A DNA stretch of 25,331 bases from Candidatus Saccharimonadota bacterium (GCA_016880595.1 JAEHDC010000005.1:1-25331), one strand, 5' to 3'. Shown: positions 6,650-15,079, numbered from the stretch's first letter. The notes: a model not told the origin generated them from the letters alone. Numbers and translations: made by a program.

Positions 6650-7279
6650 TTATTCGCCTCCTCCTACAATAACACTTGTACTAAAGTCTGATGTTGCGCA
6701 ATACTGTCCGGTTGAACCGCCATAAACGCATTTGCCTGATACAATCGCCGGATCATTTGCTATTGCTAGTTGTATTCTAACATTTACTAGCGGCGAATCA
6801 ACGCTTGGATCGCCAATGCTCAATGCCATTATCCAAATACTGCTTGTAAGGATCTCTGTTGAATCATCTTTTGGAACATTCGGATATGCACTGTTATTTT
6901 GACTACACATCGCTTCCGCCGGATCATTAACTCGCGCAAGAACAAGTGAGGAGTTATCGTCAAACTTATTTGCACTTGATGTTGGCGTATTGTAGTCGTT
7001 CCATACATAACTGATGCTACCTAAGCAGATTCGCCCGTCAGAAATTGCTGAAACATCTACTGCGCTAGGGTCTGCAATTTGTAGATTGCGAGAAATATCA
7101 TCGAGAGTCGTTCTACCGGCCTGATTAATCTTCTTCAAAGCCAGGCCTTTGTTATAAGTTTGCATAACCTGGATAACTGTAGTTAGAGAAAAAAGCAGAA
7201 TAAAGGCCACAAAGGCCAGAGCTAGCATAAGCTCCACGAGAGTAAAACCTCGTTGTCGATCTTTAACGTGATGGATCAT
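6650..7279 (-). CDS. PilW-like minor pilin
   Basis: The 209-residue product has a class III prepilin leader ending RQRG (Gly11), then FTLVEL with Glu at +5 and a hydrophobic helix of about 22 residues. It continues as the usual amphipathic helix with the QAGRTTLDDISRNLQ pattern typical of PilW/PulJ-type proteins, then a globular domain. It should be processed by the prepilin peptidase encoded nearby and sit in the minor pilin initiation complex. Its ATG overlaps the end of pilV by 17 bases with GGAG seven bases upstream. Assignment among PilW/GspJ rests on position and N-terminal pattern. Confidence 0.8.
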   Translation of the reverse strand: MIHHVKDRQRGFTLVELMLALAFVAFILLFSLTTVIQVMQTYNKGLALKKINQAGRTTLDDISRNLQIADPSAVDVSAISDGRICLGSISYVWNDYNTPTSSANKFDDNSSLVLARVNDPAEAMCSQNNSAYPNVPKDDSTEILTSSIWIMALSIGDPSVDSPLVNVRIQLAIANDPAIVSGKCVYGGSTGQYCATSDFSTSVIVGGGE

Positions 7280-7802
7280 ATAATCGCTCCGCTGTTACGG
7301 TTTGCTGTTCAATTCCGCCAGTACCTGGCCAACAGGCACGAATTACAAAGTCAACATATGCCGGCGCCACACCGCTAGAAACCGTTGCTTCAATCCATAG
7401 TCCTTTGCCAGCTGTGGCATAGGTTGTTGGCGTTTCGCTTGCATTAAAGCTCTTGTATGCTAACGATCCGCTAGAATTATCTAAATAAAACGCTGTGCCG
7501 GATTTTGTTGACGTTACACTGCAGCCGCTATAGTCCGTCTGGTTACTATTGCTGCCGTTTACAATAGCAAGCCAAATTTGAGCATCGCTGCTTGAGCTAT
7601 TTGTTGCGTATTGATTGCGCAAATACTTTAAATATTCAAGTTGCGAATTAACTTCCTGACGAGTTTCTGAGTGCTCAAGCGCAGTTTGCTCGGCTTGTAA
7701 ACCTCGAGTCATGAGAGTTATTGCACCAACTATCACTACGCTCAAAATAACTATAGACATCAAAACCTCAACTAGCGTGTCTCCTCTTTGCCTATGCCCC
7801 AT
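7263..7802 (-). CDS. PilV-like minor pilin with Asp at +1
   Basis: The product (179 aa from the ATG at 7802) has a leader ending RQRG (Gly7), followed by DTLVEV with Glu at +5 and a hydrophobic helix. Asp at +1 in place of Phe/Met is unusual overall, but I recall it as frequent in PilV/GspI-like proteins of CPR bacteria. The helix continues into EHSETRQEVNSQLEYLKYLRNQY, then a small globular domain with two cysteines. I chose this start because GGAG lies nine bases upstream and it gives a short leader; ATG at 7817 is an alternative. The gene overlaps fimT by 11 bases and pilW by 17. Confidence 0.8.
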   Translation of the reverse strand: MGHRQRGDTLVEVLMSIVILSVVIVGAITLMTRGLQAEQTALEHSETRQEVNSQLEYLKYLRNQYATNSSSSDAQIWLAIVNGSNSNQTDYSGCSVTSTKSGTAFYLDNSSGSLAYKSFNASETPTTYATAGKGLWIEATVSSGVAPAYVDFVIRACWPGTGGIEQQTVTAERLYDPSR

Positions 7803-8541
7803 TGCAGTCCGCTCCATTTGCATCAAATATTATTGAAGCTGAACTTTGGCTACTCCCACCACTTATGTAAAGCCTGGCGGGATTAGTAAGCCCTTCGGCG
7901 CTTTTTATGCAAAAGTTAGTCGCTTGTGATTGGTTAGCCTCTGTACTTACGGCAGAAGTTAAATCTTGTGGCACACTATTTACGGCGACTTTAAAAGTAT
8001 AGCTTACTATTCGTGTAGATTTTGGGCTATGCACCAAAAGCAAGGCATTGGTGGCCGAGCTGTCACTGAGCCGTTTAAAGCCTGATGGATAAGCACCCCA
8101 TGGTATAGAATAAGTAGATAGCGAAGTCGTTACTGCTTTCGGCTTAAAACTAGTTATAAGGTCTTCATCCGTTTGAGCATAATTAACAGTTGACGGCTCA
8201 GTACCAATAACATCATAATATGACACGCTACTGCTACCTTGCCAAAAAATAATTAATTTGCCCATCAGTAAACAATTACTTGTGCCTACCTCTTGTGAGG
8301 TGTTCGTGCTAATAGTCCCACTCGTGCAGCTTATCTGATCATCGCGCGTATTTACGCCATTAATAATGTCATCGTATTGCTTCTGAATAAAAGATTCGAG
8401 TGAACGGCCACTATCTGTAAAACGCACACTTCGAATCGTGTTACCCGTACCAAGCACGGCAATCAAAAATAACATACCTGTTATTGCCAGGAATAAAGAC
8501 ACTTCAACGATAGTAAAACCCGCTTGCCTTGATACTGCCAT
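7792..8541 (-). CDS. FimT/GspH-like minor pilin
   Basis: The 249-residue product has a very short leader ending in Gly8, then FTIVEV with Glu at +5 and a hydrophobic helix (SLFLAITGMLFLIAVLGTGNTI). Next comes the pattern FTDSGRSLESFIQKQYDDIINGV, typical of FimT/GspH-class pseudopilins, and a Ser/Thr-rich domain with four cysteines. It is the first of four minor pilin genes in a row. ATG 8541 is preferred over ATG 8547 because an extended -10 (TGGTATAAT) ends seven bases before it and one base before the other. The minor pilin block can therefore be transcribed independently of pilD. Confidence 0.78.
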   Translation of the reverse strand: MAVSRQAGFTIVEVSLFLAITGMLFLIAVLGTGNTIRSVRFTDSGRSLESFIQKQYDDIINGVNTRDDQISCTSGTISTNTSQEVGTSNCLLMGKLIIFWQGSSSVSYYDVIGTEPSTVNYAQTDEDLITSFKPKAVTTSLSTYSIPWGAYPSGFKRLSDSSATNALLLVHSPKSTRIVSYTFKVAVNSVPQDLTSAVSTEANQSQATNFCIKSAEGLTNPARLYISGGSSQSSASIIFDANGADCNGA

Positions 8542-8548
8542 TGGCATA

Positions 8549-8557
8549 ATTATACCA
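8549..8557 (-). promoter_or_regulatory. Extended -10 promoter for the minor pilin block
   Basis: The minus strand reads TGGTATAAT, a perfect -10 with the TG extension, seven bases before the chosen fimT ATG at 8541 and directly after the pilD stop. It predicts a leaderless mRNA for fimT-pilV-pilW-pilX. Confidence 0.6.
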
Positions 8558-8571
8558 TAAGCAGATTAAGT

Positions 8572-9387
8572 CTACAGCCCTATGCAAGATAAATACCAAT
8601 TTATTAAAGAATCGCCAAACAATCCAGCCAAGATAAAACCCAAAATTAAGAACGGCCCAAATGGTATGCGGCTCTTGATGTTCAACTTGCCAAGTATTAG
8701 CCCTGGCAAAATAATTGCTAAGCCCAAGATATTGCCTAAACATAAAACCAAAAAAGATTTCTGCCAGCCTAACACTATGGCCATGAAAACACCTAACTTA
8801 ATATCGCCGAGGCCTACCCACTTGCCTTTTGATACTACATATAGCAAACCGTAAATCCCTGGCAAAGCAATCAGCCCAGAGAACATATACATCAGATACG
8901 TACCAAAATTAACACCCTGCATAAGGCTTACGCGCAAGGCAGCATCCAATAAAGCTATTATGATTAATGGTACAACAAGCTTATCCGGCAGAAGCATCCA
9001 ACGAATATCGTAAATCGTCAGTATGTCTAAAATCACCATATAAACTAACCAGATTGCAAAAAGCGCTTCGGCTTGCCAGGATGCAAAACCGAATGGCCAG
9101 AACAAAAAAGAAATTGTGAAAATTACAGCTAATGCAATTTCAGAAAATAAAGCAAGTGGAGAAATCTGCGCCCTACAATAGCGGCATTTGCCACCAAGCA
9201 CAAGCCAACTGACTATTGGTAATAAATCCATTACAGAGAGCTTATGATGGCAGTGCTCGCATTCAGAGCGATCGTTAACCATATTGCGCTTGGTGTGGAG
9301 GCGCCAGGCCATTGCACCCGCAAAGCTCCCCATAGCAGCACCAAGCAAAAACAAAAAAAACGCAATTTCTGTTTGTATCATTAGCAT
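8572..9387 (-). CDS. pilD: Prepilin peptidase / N-methyltransferase
   Basis: A polytopic membrane aspartic protease that cuts prepilin leaders after Gly and methylates the new N-terminus. Visible are the N-terminal GAAMGSF segment (17-22), the two CxxC pairs of the cytoplasmic zinc loop (Cys43/46 and Cys68/71), and the first catalytic-Asp region ending LLPD (about 121-135). The second Asp is Asp195 in GLGDIKL. About seven or eight hydrophobic segments are present. The start is uncertain: ATG 9387, ATG 9381 and a GTG at 9414 are in frame, none has a Shine-Dalgarno, and the GTG sits in the T-tract of the pilA terminator. I chose 9387. Substrates are the five prepilins of this locus. Confidence 0.92.
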   Translation of the reverse strand: MLMIQTEIAFFLFLLGAAMGSFAGAMAWRLHTKRNMVNDRSECEHCHHKLSVMDLLPIVSWLVLGGKCRYCRAQISPLALFSEIALAVIFTISFLFWPFGFASWQAEALFAIWLVYMVILDILTIYDIRWMLLPDKLVVPLIIIALLDAALRVSLMQGVNFGTYLMYMFSGLIALPGIYGLLYVVSKGKWVGLGDIKLGVFMAIVLGWQKSFLVLCLGNILGLAIILPGLILGKLNIKSRIPFGPFLILGFILAGLFGDSLINWYLSCIGL

Positions 9388-9416
9388 TATGCTAACAGAT
9401 TTTAATAAAATCACAA

Positions 9417-9441
9417 AACAGCGCCTTTACAAAGCGCTGTT
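9417..9441 (-). terminator. Rho-independent terminator after pilA
   Basis: On the minus strand AACAGCGC... pairs with ...GCGCTGTT through an 11-bp stem with a 3-base loop (GTA), followed by TTTTGTGATTTT. It lies about 25 bases after the pilA stop and before pilD. It should limit readthrough from the strong pilA promoter. Confidence 0.85.
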
Positions 9442-9466
9442 TATATAAGCTTTAAGCAAGATTAAA

Positions 9467-9937
9467 TTAATTCGCTAAGCAATAATAGCCGCCCTGCTCT
9501 TGGTAAATAATAGCAGAGAATGATCGACTTGTTGATGTGCTTGCAGTACCAGTTGTTATATCACTACAGGTAAGTCCTGGGTAAACAAAAATTTGAGCAG
9601 TACTAACATTTTTAGTTGCTGCTGAAGTTTGCTGCGTTACCACATAAGTTACGCCCGTACTTGGATCAGCGAAAGCGGAGCTATTAACGGTTAAATAATT
9701 TGTGACAAAGGTATTCCACAATGCCGTGGTTGACGGCAAAACGCCTTGATTATTAGATTGATAACCCGTTACTTGACTCATAAACTTTGCCAAATCTTGC
9801 TTGCGTTGCGTATCACGCTGGCTACGCTGCAGAGCTGGCAGCGCTAAGAACACTACCAAAAAGATCAGACCAGCGATAGCAAGCACCAAAACAACCTCGA
9901 TGATGGTAAAGCCCTTTGCTTTATTGTTAACTTCCAT
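9467..9937 (-). CDS. pilA: Type IV major pilin (PilA-like prepilin)
   Basis: The 156-residue prepilin has a basic leader ending AKG (Gly9), then FTIIEVV with Glu14 at +5. A hydrophobic helix and a RSQRDTQRKQDLAKFMSQVTGYQ segment follow, as in Saccharibacteria and other CPR pilins. Two cysteines near the C-terminus (TCSD and YYCLAN) could form the D-region disulphide. The call as major pilin rests on its small size, its private strong promoter (TTGCCA-16-TATAAT) with a purine-rich Shine-Dalgarno leader (AAAGGGGTGGG), and its own terminator. The ATG at 9937 is preferred to a GTG at 9949 that lies within the Shine-Dalgarno. Confidence 0.88.
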   Translation of the reverse strand: MEVNNKAKGFTIIEVVLVLAIAGLIFLVVFLALPALQRSQRDTQRKQDLAKFMSQVTGYQSNNQGVLPSTTALWNTFVTNYLTVNSSAFADPSTGVTYVVTQQTSAATKNVSTAQIFVYPGLTCSDITTGTASTSTSRSFSAIIYQEQGGYYCLAN

Positions 9938-9993
9938 TAACTTTCCCACCCCTTTCTTTATACAGTTTGTGGTTAATTTTATTATTGCTTATG

Positions 9994-10021
9994 ATTATAG
10001 CGGAATTCTCAGCTTTGGCAA
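9994..10021 (-). promoter_or_regulatory. Strong sigma-70-type promoter of pilA
   Basis: The minus strand has TTGCCA (10016-10021), a 16-base spacer and TATAAT (9994-9999). The predicted start near 9987 gives a leader of about 50 bases ending in a strong Shine-Dalgarno. The -35 lies just downstream of the pilC stop (10040). Confidence 0.75.
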
Positions 10022-10039
10022 TAGGCTTTGTGTATTTTT

Positions 10040-11251
10040 CTAATAAGAATAACTATTTACCAAACCATAAATTGGCAACAATATTGCACCAACCATTATG
10101 CCAGCAACAACTGCTAAGACTACCATCAAAACTGGCTCAATTGCTGTTGAAATAGAGCGCACGCTCGTATCTAGCTCATTCTCGTAGTAAGTTGCAGCCT
10201 TACCCATCATCTTATCAATACCGCCAGATTGTTCACCAACACCAATCATCTGTGACACGAGAGGCAAAATATAATGCTCGTTTTTTAAGGCAACAGATAA
10301 CGCCTTGCCGCCTTTAACCTTATCGGCAGCTCTCAAAATTGCATCAGAAATCACAACATTGTTTACAGCTCGCGCTGAAATGCGTAGCATTTCCAGCATC
10401 TGAACACCGCTAGCCATAAGAGTTTGGCCGGTTCTTGCAAAACGCGCCATATAAAGCTTCTGAAATAAAGGCCCAAAAAGCGGCACACTAATTTTAAATG
10501 TATCAAAAGCTTTGCGCCCAGCTGGAGTTTCTATGTAGCGTTTTGAGAAATATATAATTGCGACCAACATCAGGATTATAAGCCACCAGAAATTGATAAA
10601 AAAATTAGAGATGGATACAAGCGTAGCAGTTAGAAACGGTAGCTCCTGTTTAAGATCTTTGTATAAACTTTCTATTTGAGGCATAATCGTAAGTAACATA
10701 TAAGCAATAACGCCTACAATTACACCTAGAACAATAGCCGGGTAAACCAAAGCTCCACGCACTTTGCTGAGAAGCTCAGCGTCTTTCTCTTGCTGACTAG
10801 CAATGCGTTCCATAGCATCGTCTAGCGTACCCGATGCTTCACCAGCAGCAACCAAAGATACATAAACATCATTAAAGACATCTGGATACTTTGCAAAAGC
10901 CGCAGAAAGGCTACTTCCGCCTTCAACACTTGTGATAATTCCATTGATAATAGAAATAAGACGTTTGTTTTGAGTTTGTTCAAGCAGTGTACGTAAGCTC
11001 TGAGCTAATGGCAGTCCGGCATTAATCAATGTAGCAAACTGCCTAGTAAAAATAATTCTATCTTTTGCGGAAATGCGATTTGTTAGCTTGCTTAGTATAT
11101 CGCCTTTTTTAGTTTGCTCCACTAATTTTATTGGCACCATCCCTTGCGCCATTAACAGCTTGGCGGCAGCTCTCTCGGACTCAGCCTGAACCGTTGAATT
11201 AACTACTTTGTTTGTTGTGGTATCACGCGCGCTATAATCAAAGACTAGCAT
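10040..11251 (-). CDS. pilC: Pilus inner-membrane platform protein (PilC/GspF)
   Basis: The 403-residue product carries two GspF (T2SSF) repeats. The first includes FTRQFATLINAGLPLAQSLRTL, SVEGGSSLSAAFAKYPDVFNDVYVSLVAAGEASG and the first TM (about 165-190). The second includes FARTGQTLMASGVQMLEMLRISARAV and LPLVSQMIGVGEQSGGIDKMMGKAATYYENELD, with further TMs near 210-235 and 370-395. PilC couples the cytoplasmic ATPases to pilin entry into the fibre. The Shine-Dalgarno GAGGT lies inside the last codons of pilT, one base before this ATG region, so the two are translationally coupled. Confidence 0.95.
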   Translation of the reverse strand: MLVFDYSARDTTTNKVVNSTVQAESERAAAKLLMAQGMVPIKLVEQTKKGDILSKLTNRISAKDRIIFTRQFATLINAGLPLAQSLRTLLEQTQNKRLISIINGIITSVEGGSSLSAAFAKYPDVFNDVYVSLVAAGEASGTLDDAMERIASQQEKDAELLSKVRGALVYPAIVLGVIVGVIAYMLLTIMPQIESLYKDLKQELPFLTATLVSISNFFINFWWLIILMLVAIIYFSKRYIETPAGRKAFDTFKISVPLFGPLFQKLYMARFARTGQTLMASGVQMLEMLRISARAVNNVVISDAILRAADKVKGGKALSVALKNEHYILPLVSQMIGVGEQSGGIDKMMGKAATYYENELDTSVRSISTAIEPVLMVVLAVVAGIMVGAILLPIYGLVNSYSY

Positions 11252-11252
11252 G

Positions 11253-12317
11253 TCAACCTCGCATCATTCTTTCTAACTCACCTAGATCTACGGCGTAGTT
11301 CCGAGCTTCATCGTAAGCAATAGAGCCCGCCTGAACCATACCTACAAGAGTTCTATCCATAGACTGCATACCAATATCACCACCGGTTTGGATAACAGCA
11401 TCAAGTTGATGAGATTTACCTTCACGGATGATGTTACGCACAGCCGGAGTAGCCACCAAAATTTCAGCGGCCGCTAACCGTCCGCCGCCAATTGCCGGTA
11501 TCAACCTCTGCGAACAAATAGCTTGCAAAATATTTGCCAACTGACTGCGAATCTGCGGTTGCTGATGCGGTGGAAAAACGTCGATCATGCGGTCAATAGA
11601 TTGCGCTGCACTGTTTGTATGCAATGTTGCAAAAACCAAATGACCGGTTTCGGCAATGGTTATAGCAGCACTGATCGTCTCAAGATCACGCATCTCGCCA
11701 ATCAAGACCACATCTGGATCTTGACGCAAACTAGAGCGCAATGCAGCACTGAAACTATAAGTGTCATAGTGCACCTCGCGCTGAACAACCAGAGACTTTT
11801 TAGACTTATGGGTAAACTCAATTGGATCTTCAATAGTTATTATATGTTGCGATTTCTCGTCGTTAATTTGATCAATTAACGCAGCCAAGGTTGTTGATTT
11901 TCCAGAACCAGTCGGCCCCGTAACTAAAACTAGGCCACGTGGATAGTTTGCAAATTTGTTGACGATCGATGGGAGACCAAGCTCTGCCACGCTTTTAATC
12001 TCATTTGGAATCAAACGCAAAGCTGCCGCTAAATTACCTCGCTCATGGAAAGCGTTTACGCGGAAACGCCCCAGGTCACCAAAGGCAAAGCTAAAATCGA
12101 ACTCTTTATCTTTTAGCAAAATCTGCTTTTGTTCGTCATCAAGAATGGCAAAAACCAAGTTCTCTACATGCTCTTCGTTGAGTTCATCATAACCAGGGAT
12201 AGCTATTAATCGGCCATCGATACGCAACATCGGTGGCATTGCAACCTGTAGATGAAGGTCTGAGGCGCGTTTTTTAATCACCTCTTCTAGCAGAATTTCT
12301 ATTCTTAGTTGTTGCAT
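11253..12317 (-). CDS. pilT: Pilus retraction ATPase (PilT)
   Basis: A 354-residue hexameric ATPase that drives pilus disassembly and so twitching and retraction. It shows the PilT opening with ASDLHL (18-23), Walker A GPTGSGKST (134-142), the Asp box around TIEDPIEF (161-168), Walker B VVLIGEMRD (203-211) and the His box ETGHLVFATLHTNSA. It also shows the PilT-specific C-terminal motif PAVRNIIREGK (291-301), known in other PilTs to be needed for retraction, so PilT is preferred over an assembly ATPase. A strong Shine-Dalgarno (AAGGAAGGGAAGG) precedes the ATG, 15 bases after pilB. Confidence 0.96.
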   Translation of the reverse strand: MQQLRIEILLEEVIKKRASDLHLQVAMPPMLRIDGRLIAIPGYDELNEEHVENLVFAILDDEQKQILLKDKEFDFSFAFGDLGRFRVNAFHERGNLAAALRLIPNEIKSVAELGLPSIVNKFANYPRGLVLVTGPTGSGKSTTLAALIDQINDEKSQHIITIEDPIEFTHKSKKSLVVQREVHYDTYSFSAALRSSLRQDPDVVLIGEMRDLETISAAITIAETGHLVFATLHTNSAAQSIDRMIDVFPPHQQPQIRSQLANILQAICSQRLIPAIGGGRLAAAEILVATPAVRNIIREGKSHQLDAVIQTGGDIGMQSMDRTLVGMVQAGSIAYDEARNYAVDLGELERMMRG

Positions 12318-12332
12318 TGCCTTCCCTTCCTT

Positions 12333-14111
12333 TTATGCCATATTTGCCGCAACGCGGTTTACTTCTTCTATTGTTGTTAAGCCGGTGAGAGCCTTGAGGT
12401 AGCCGTCCTCGCGCATAGTCACCATGCCCTGAGCCGTTGCCATTCTTTGAATCTCAGAGCTAGTTGTACGCTTGATAATGAGTTCTTGGATTTGTTCAGT
12501 GACCTCCATGACCTCATACAAACCAACGCGACCCTTATACCCACCCGGAGTTTGCGGCGTGTCTTTGCCTCTGACTAAAGTATAAGCTTTTTGCCCTGCC
12601 AGCGGCAAGTCTTTATAGCCAAGATCTGCAGAAACCGCACGTTGCTCCTCGCGCGTTTTTGGCAAAAGTCGACCAATTGTGTCGTTTATAGATTGAGTTT
12701 CAAGTGGCGTAGATTTATAAATTTGGCGATCCTCTGCCACGCGTCGCACCAAACGCTGACCAATAATAACGTTAACGGTTGAGGCAATTAAGAATGGCTC
12801 AACGCCCATGTCCAGCAAACGAGGCAAGATACCAGCGGCAGAGTTGGTGTGCAAAGTGCTAAATACAAGGTGGCCCGTAAGTGCAGCCTGCACGGCAAGG
12901 TCGGCGGTTTCACGGTCGCGAATCTCACCAACCATAATAATATTTGGATCCTGACGCAAGATTGACCTTAATCCGCTCGAAAAAGTCAGGCCAACATCTG
13001 GGTTAACTTGAATTTGGTTAACGCCAAGAATCTTATATTCAACCGGATCTTCCAGAGTTACAATATTAACCTGATCACTTTTTATCTCTTGGATCAGCGC
13101 GTATAAAGAAGTAGACTTACCAGAGCTGGTTGGCCCACTGGTTAAAACCATACCATTTGGCCGACGAATTCCGCGACGAATCATGCGCAGCGCGCGGCCC
13201 GCATAACCCATTTCTTCTAGTCTAAAATTAGTGCCAGTTTTGTCAAGCAAACGAATGACAACTTGTTCGCCCCAAACCACCGGGCTAATCGCAATACGCA
13301 GGTCAACGTCTTTGTTGGCGACATGCACGGCAAACTGGCCATCTTGTGGAATGCGATGTTCGTCAATCTTTAGATTACTCAAAATTTTTATGCGCGAGAT
13401 CAGCGCTGGCTCAATGCTTTTAGGGAGCTGCATAATTTCACGCAAAACGCCGTCTATTCTACAACGAATCTTGAGAGAGCTTTCTAAGGGTTCAATGTGA
13501 ACATCAGAGGCGCGGGCACGCACGGCATATTCCAAAATCGTACTAAGAGCGCGACTAATTGGCGAATCTTGCACAATTGTTTTTATATCAGCAGCAACTG
13601 CACCCGTTTTTGCCACTTCTTCAGTCTGCTGCGTTGAGGCAATTGCAGCGCTAACACCCTCAGCTAAATTCGTACGGTACTGATCTAGAACGTGGCTAAT
13701 GCCCGCCTCGGACGCCATATAGACTTTAATTGGATGACCAATTCGGTTAGCCAAGTAATCCACCGCTTGCACGTTATTGGCGTCAAGCATGGCAACGGCC
13801 AAACGATTTTGCACCTCACCAAGAGGCACAGCCATGAAACGCTCAGCAGCATCACGAGGCAACAAATCCAGCACAGCTTGATCAATCTGCGCATTAGTCA
13901 AGTCTACATATGGAATTCCAGAAACCTGAGCAATACACCTAGTGAGAGGTTCGTCACCAACAACTTTTTGCTCAGCCAAAAGACTAAAAAGAGGTTTACC
14001 ACTCTGCACCGCCTGCTTACGATACTTTGTCAAAACATCAGCCTTAATAAGGCCTTCTTTAATTAGTAAGGCTTCTAGCTTTTTTTGATTCTCATCTGTT
14101 AGAATACTCAA
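12333..14111 (-). CDS. pilB: Pilus extension ATPase (PilB/GspE), TTG start
   Basis: The 592-residue assembly ATPase has an N-terminal GspE_N/MshEN-like domain (about 10-150), a linker, and the ATPase core. The core shows ASDVHIEP (201-208), Walker A GPTSSGKST (326-334), Asp box LEDPVEY, Walker B IIMVGEIRD (391-399) and His box LTGHLVFSTLHTNSA. The C-terminal region keeps GGYKGRVGLYEVM. It lacks the four cysteines (two CxxC pairs) that usually bind zinc before that motif: the stretch after GQRLVRRV has none. The start is TTG at 14111, because no ATG lies near the conserved N-terminus and a purine-rich GGAGTGGGG is upstream. It is in operon with pilM-N-O and pilT-C. Confidence 0.95.
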   Translation of the reverse strand: MSILTDENQKKLEALLIKEGLIKADVLTKYRKQAVQSGKPLFSLLAEQKVVGDEPLTRCIAQVSGIPYVDLTNAQIDQAVLDLLPRDAAERFMAVPLGEVQNRLAVAMLDANNVQAVDYLANRIGHPIKVYMASEAGISHVLDQYRTNLAEGVSAAIASTQQTEEVAKTGAVAADIKTIVQDSPISRALSTILEYAVRARASDVHIEPLESSLKIRCRIDGVLREIMQLPKSIEPALISRIKILSNLKIDEHRIPQDGQFAVHVANKDVDLRIAISPVVWGEQVVIRLLDKTGTNFRLEEMGYAGRALRMIRRGIRRPNGMVLTSGPTSSGKSTSLYALIQEIKSDQVNIVTLEDPVEYKILGVNQIQVNPDVGLTFSSGLRSILRQDPNIIMVGEIRDRETADLAVQAALTGHLVFSTLHTNSAAGILPRLLDMGVEPFLIASTVNVIIGQRLVRRVAEDRQIYKSTPLETQSINDTIGRLLPKTREEQRAVSADLGYKDLPLAGQKAYTLVRGKDTPQTPGGYKGRVGLYEVMEVTEQIQELIIKRTTSSEIQRMATAQGMVTMREDGYLKALTGLTTIEEVNRVAANMA

Positions 14112-14124
14112 GGCCTACCCCACT

Positions 14125-14140
14125 CCGGGCTACTGCCCAG
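14125..14140 (-). other. Small hairpin ahead of pilB
   Basis: CTGGGC and GCCCGG pair (one T-G) around loop AGTA on the minus strand, spanning the stop of the 81-aa gene and ending just before the Shine-Dalgarno of pilB. It may affect pilB translation; there is no T-tract. Confidence 0.35.
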
Positions 14141-14375
14141 TAAACGGTTGTTCACTATTTGCTGTGCCGATCTGAATAACAACTGTTGGGTTTATTGCGT
14201 CTTTATTAAAAATCGTAGTCGAGGGCTCAGTTACAGACGATGAAATAGTTTTAGCGACCTCGACAGTCGTAGAACTATTCTTTGGTTCACCAAAAAGTGC
14301 TTTCACGGCTACGAATGAAACCACCAAAGATAATGAAACTATCAAAACAAGTACGGCATAATCGCTCTTTTTCAT
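14130..14375 (-). CDS. Small single-pass membrane protein in the pilus operon, 81 aa
   Basis: I do not recognise a family. The protein has a short cytoplasmic N-terminus (MKKSDY), one membrane helix (about residues 6-29) and a Ser/Thr-rich extracytoplasmic tail of about 50 residues ending NPTVVIQIGTANSEQPFTGQ. Its ATG overlaps the pilO stop as ATGA, so it is translationally coupled to pilO and very likely part of the pilus machine. Position alone would suggest a reduced PilP, but it has no lipobox and no visible PilP-like beta domain. That fits a lineage with no outer membrane or secretin. Confidence 0.75.
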   Translation of the reverse strand: MKKSDYAVLVLIVSLSLVVSFVAVKALFGEPKNSSTTVEVAKTISSSVTEPSTTIFNKDAINPTVVIQIGTANSEQPFTGQ

Positions 14376-15079
14376 TGTACGGTCTCCTCATCTAGGCTTA
14401 CAGATTGCGCAGCTTGATAATAAGTTACCATGTCGAAGGTTGCTCGTAAATTTGCATCACTGCCATTAAGTGTCATATCAACAATTTTCATAGGTCTGAT
14501 GGTACGATTAAAATCATCAACCAAAGTCTTAATTTTATCATACGTTCCACTGACCGAAACACTAAACTCCATCTGCTGTGGGCCCGTTATAGAAGTACTA
14601 GCAGAACCGGTCGTTGCAGCATCTGCAGTAGTCGTCGGTACACTAATATTCTCTATAGTAACGCCAGAGCGACTTAAGATCACTTGCTGTAAGGATGTGG
14701 CTAAAGCAGCCGGGTCATCTGTTGTTGGTAATGCGTCAAGAATGCTTTTTGTATTGGGGTCATCAGCACTAGTCTTAACGCTGGCTAAAGCTTGATTAAC
14801 CGAAAGATTATCAACTTGCTCAATAAGTTTCTGCGCATTAGCATAATTATTAGTCAATGTCTGAGAAGCAATATTTTTCTTGCTGATAATCTTATTATTA
14901 AAGTCCCATTTTGTAAACAGGTACTGACATGTTGCAATGCAAAAGCTTAGGGCTACGGCCGCAATCGCAACCCACACAAACATTGTGCGACCAGCAACTT
15001 CTATCTGTTGTCGTTTTTTCATGCCAGTCAATCTTGGCATTTTTATATCTGAGGTCTTACGCTGTGATTGTTCTGGCAT
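14372..15079 (-). CDS. pilO: Pilus alignment protein PilO-like
   Basis: The 235-residue product has a cytoplasmic basic N-terminus of about 30 residues and one membrane helix (about 32-54). A coiled region follows (about 60-95), then an alpha/beta ferredoxin-like domain with LQQVILSRSGVTIENISVP and MEFSVSVSGTYDKIKTLVDDFNRTIRPMKIVDMTLNGS. That is the PilO pattern of paired beta-alpha-beta elements. It partners PilN around the PilC/ATPase platform. The start codon shares one base with the pilN stop (TAATG). The assignment rests on fold pattern plus position, because PilO sequences are poorly conserved. Confidence 0.8.
   Translation of the reverse strand: MPEQSQRKTSDIKMPRLTGMKKRQQIEVAGRTMFVWVAIAAVALSFCIATCQYLFTKWDFNNKIISKKNIASQTLTNNYANAQKLIEQVDNLSVNQALASVKTSADDPNTKSILDALPTTDDPAALATSLQQVILSRSGVTIENISVPTTTADAATTGSASTSITGPQQMEFSVSVSGTYDKIKTLVDDFNRTIRPMKIVDMTLNGSDANLRATFDMVTYYQAAQSVSLDEETVQ

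Noticed and set aside
8504..8743. 79-aa minus-strand ORF overlapping pilD and fimT
   Set aside because: It is out of frame with both conserved genes and has no similarity or initiation signal of its own.
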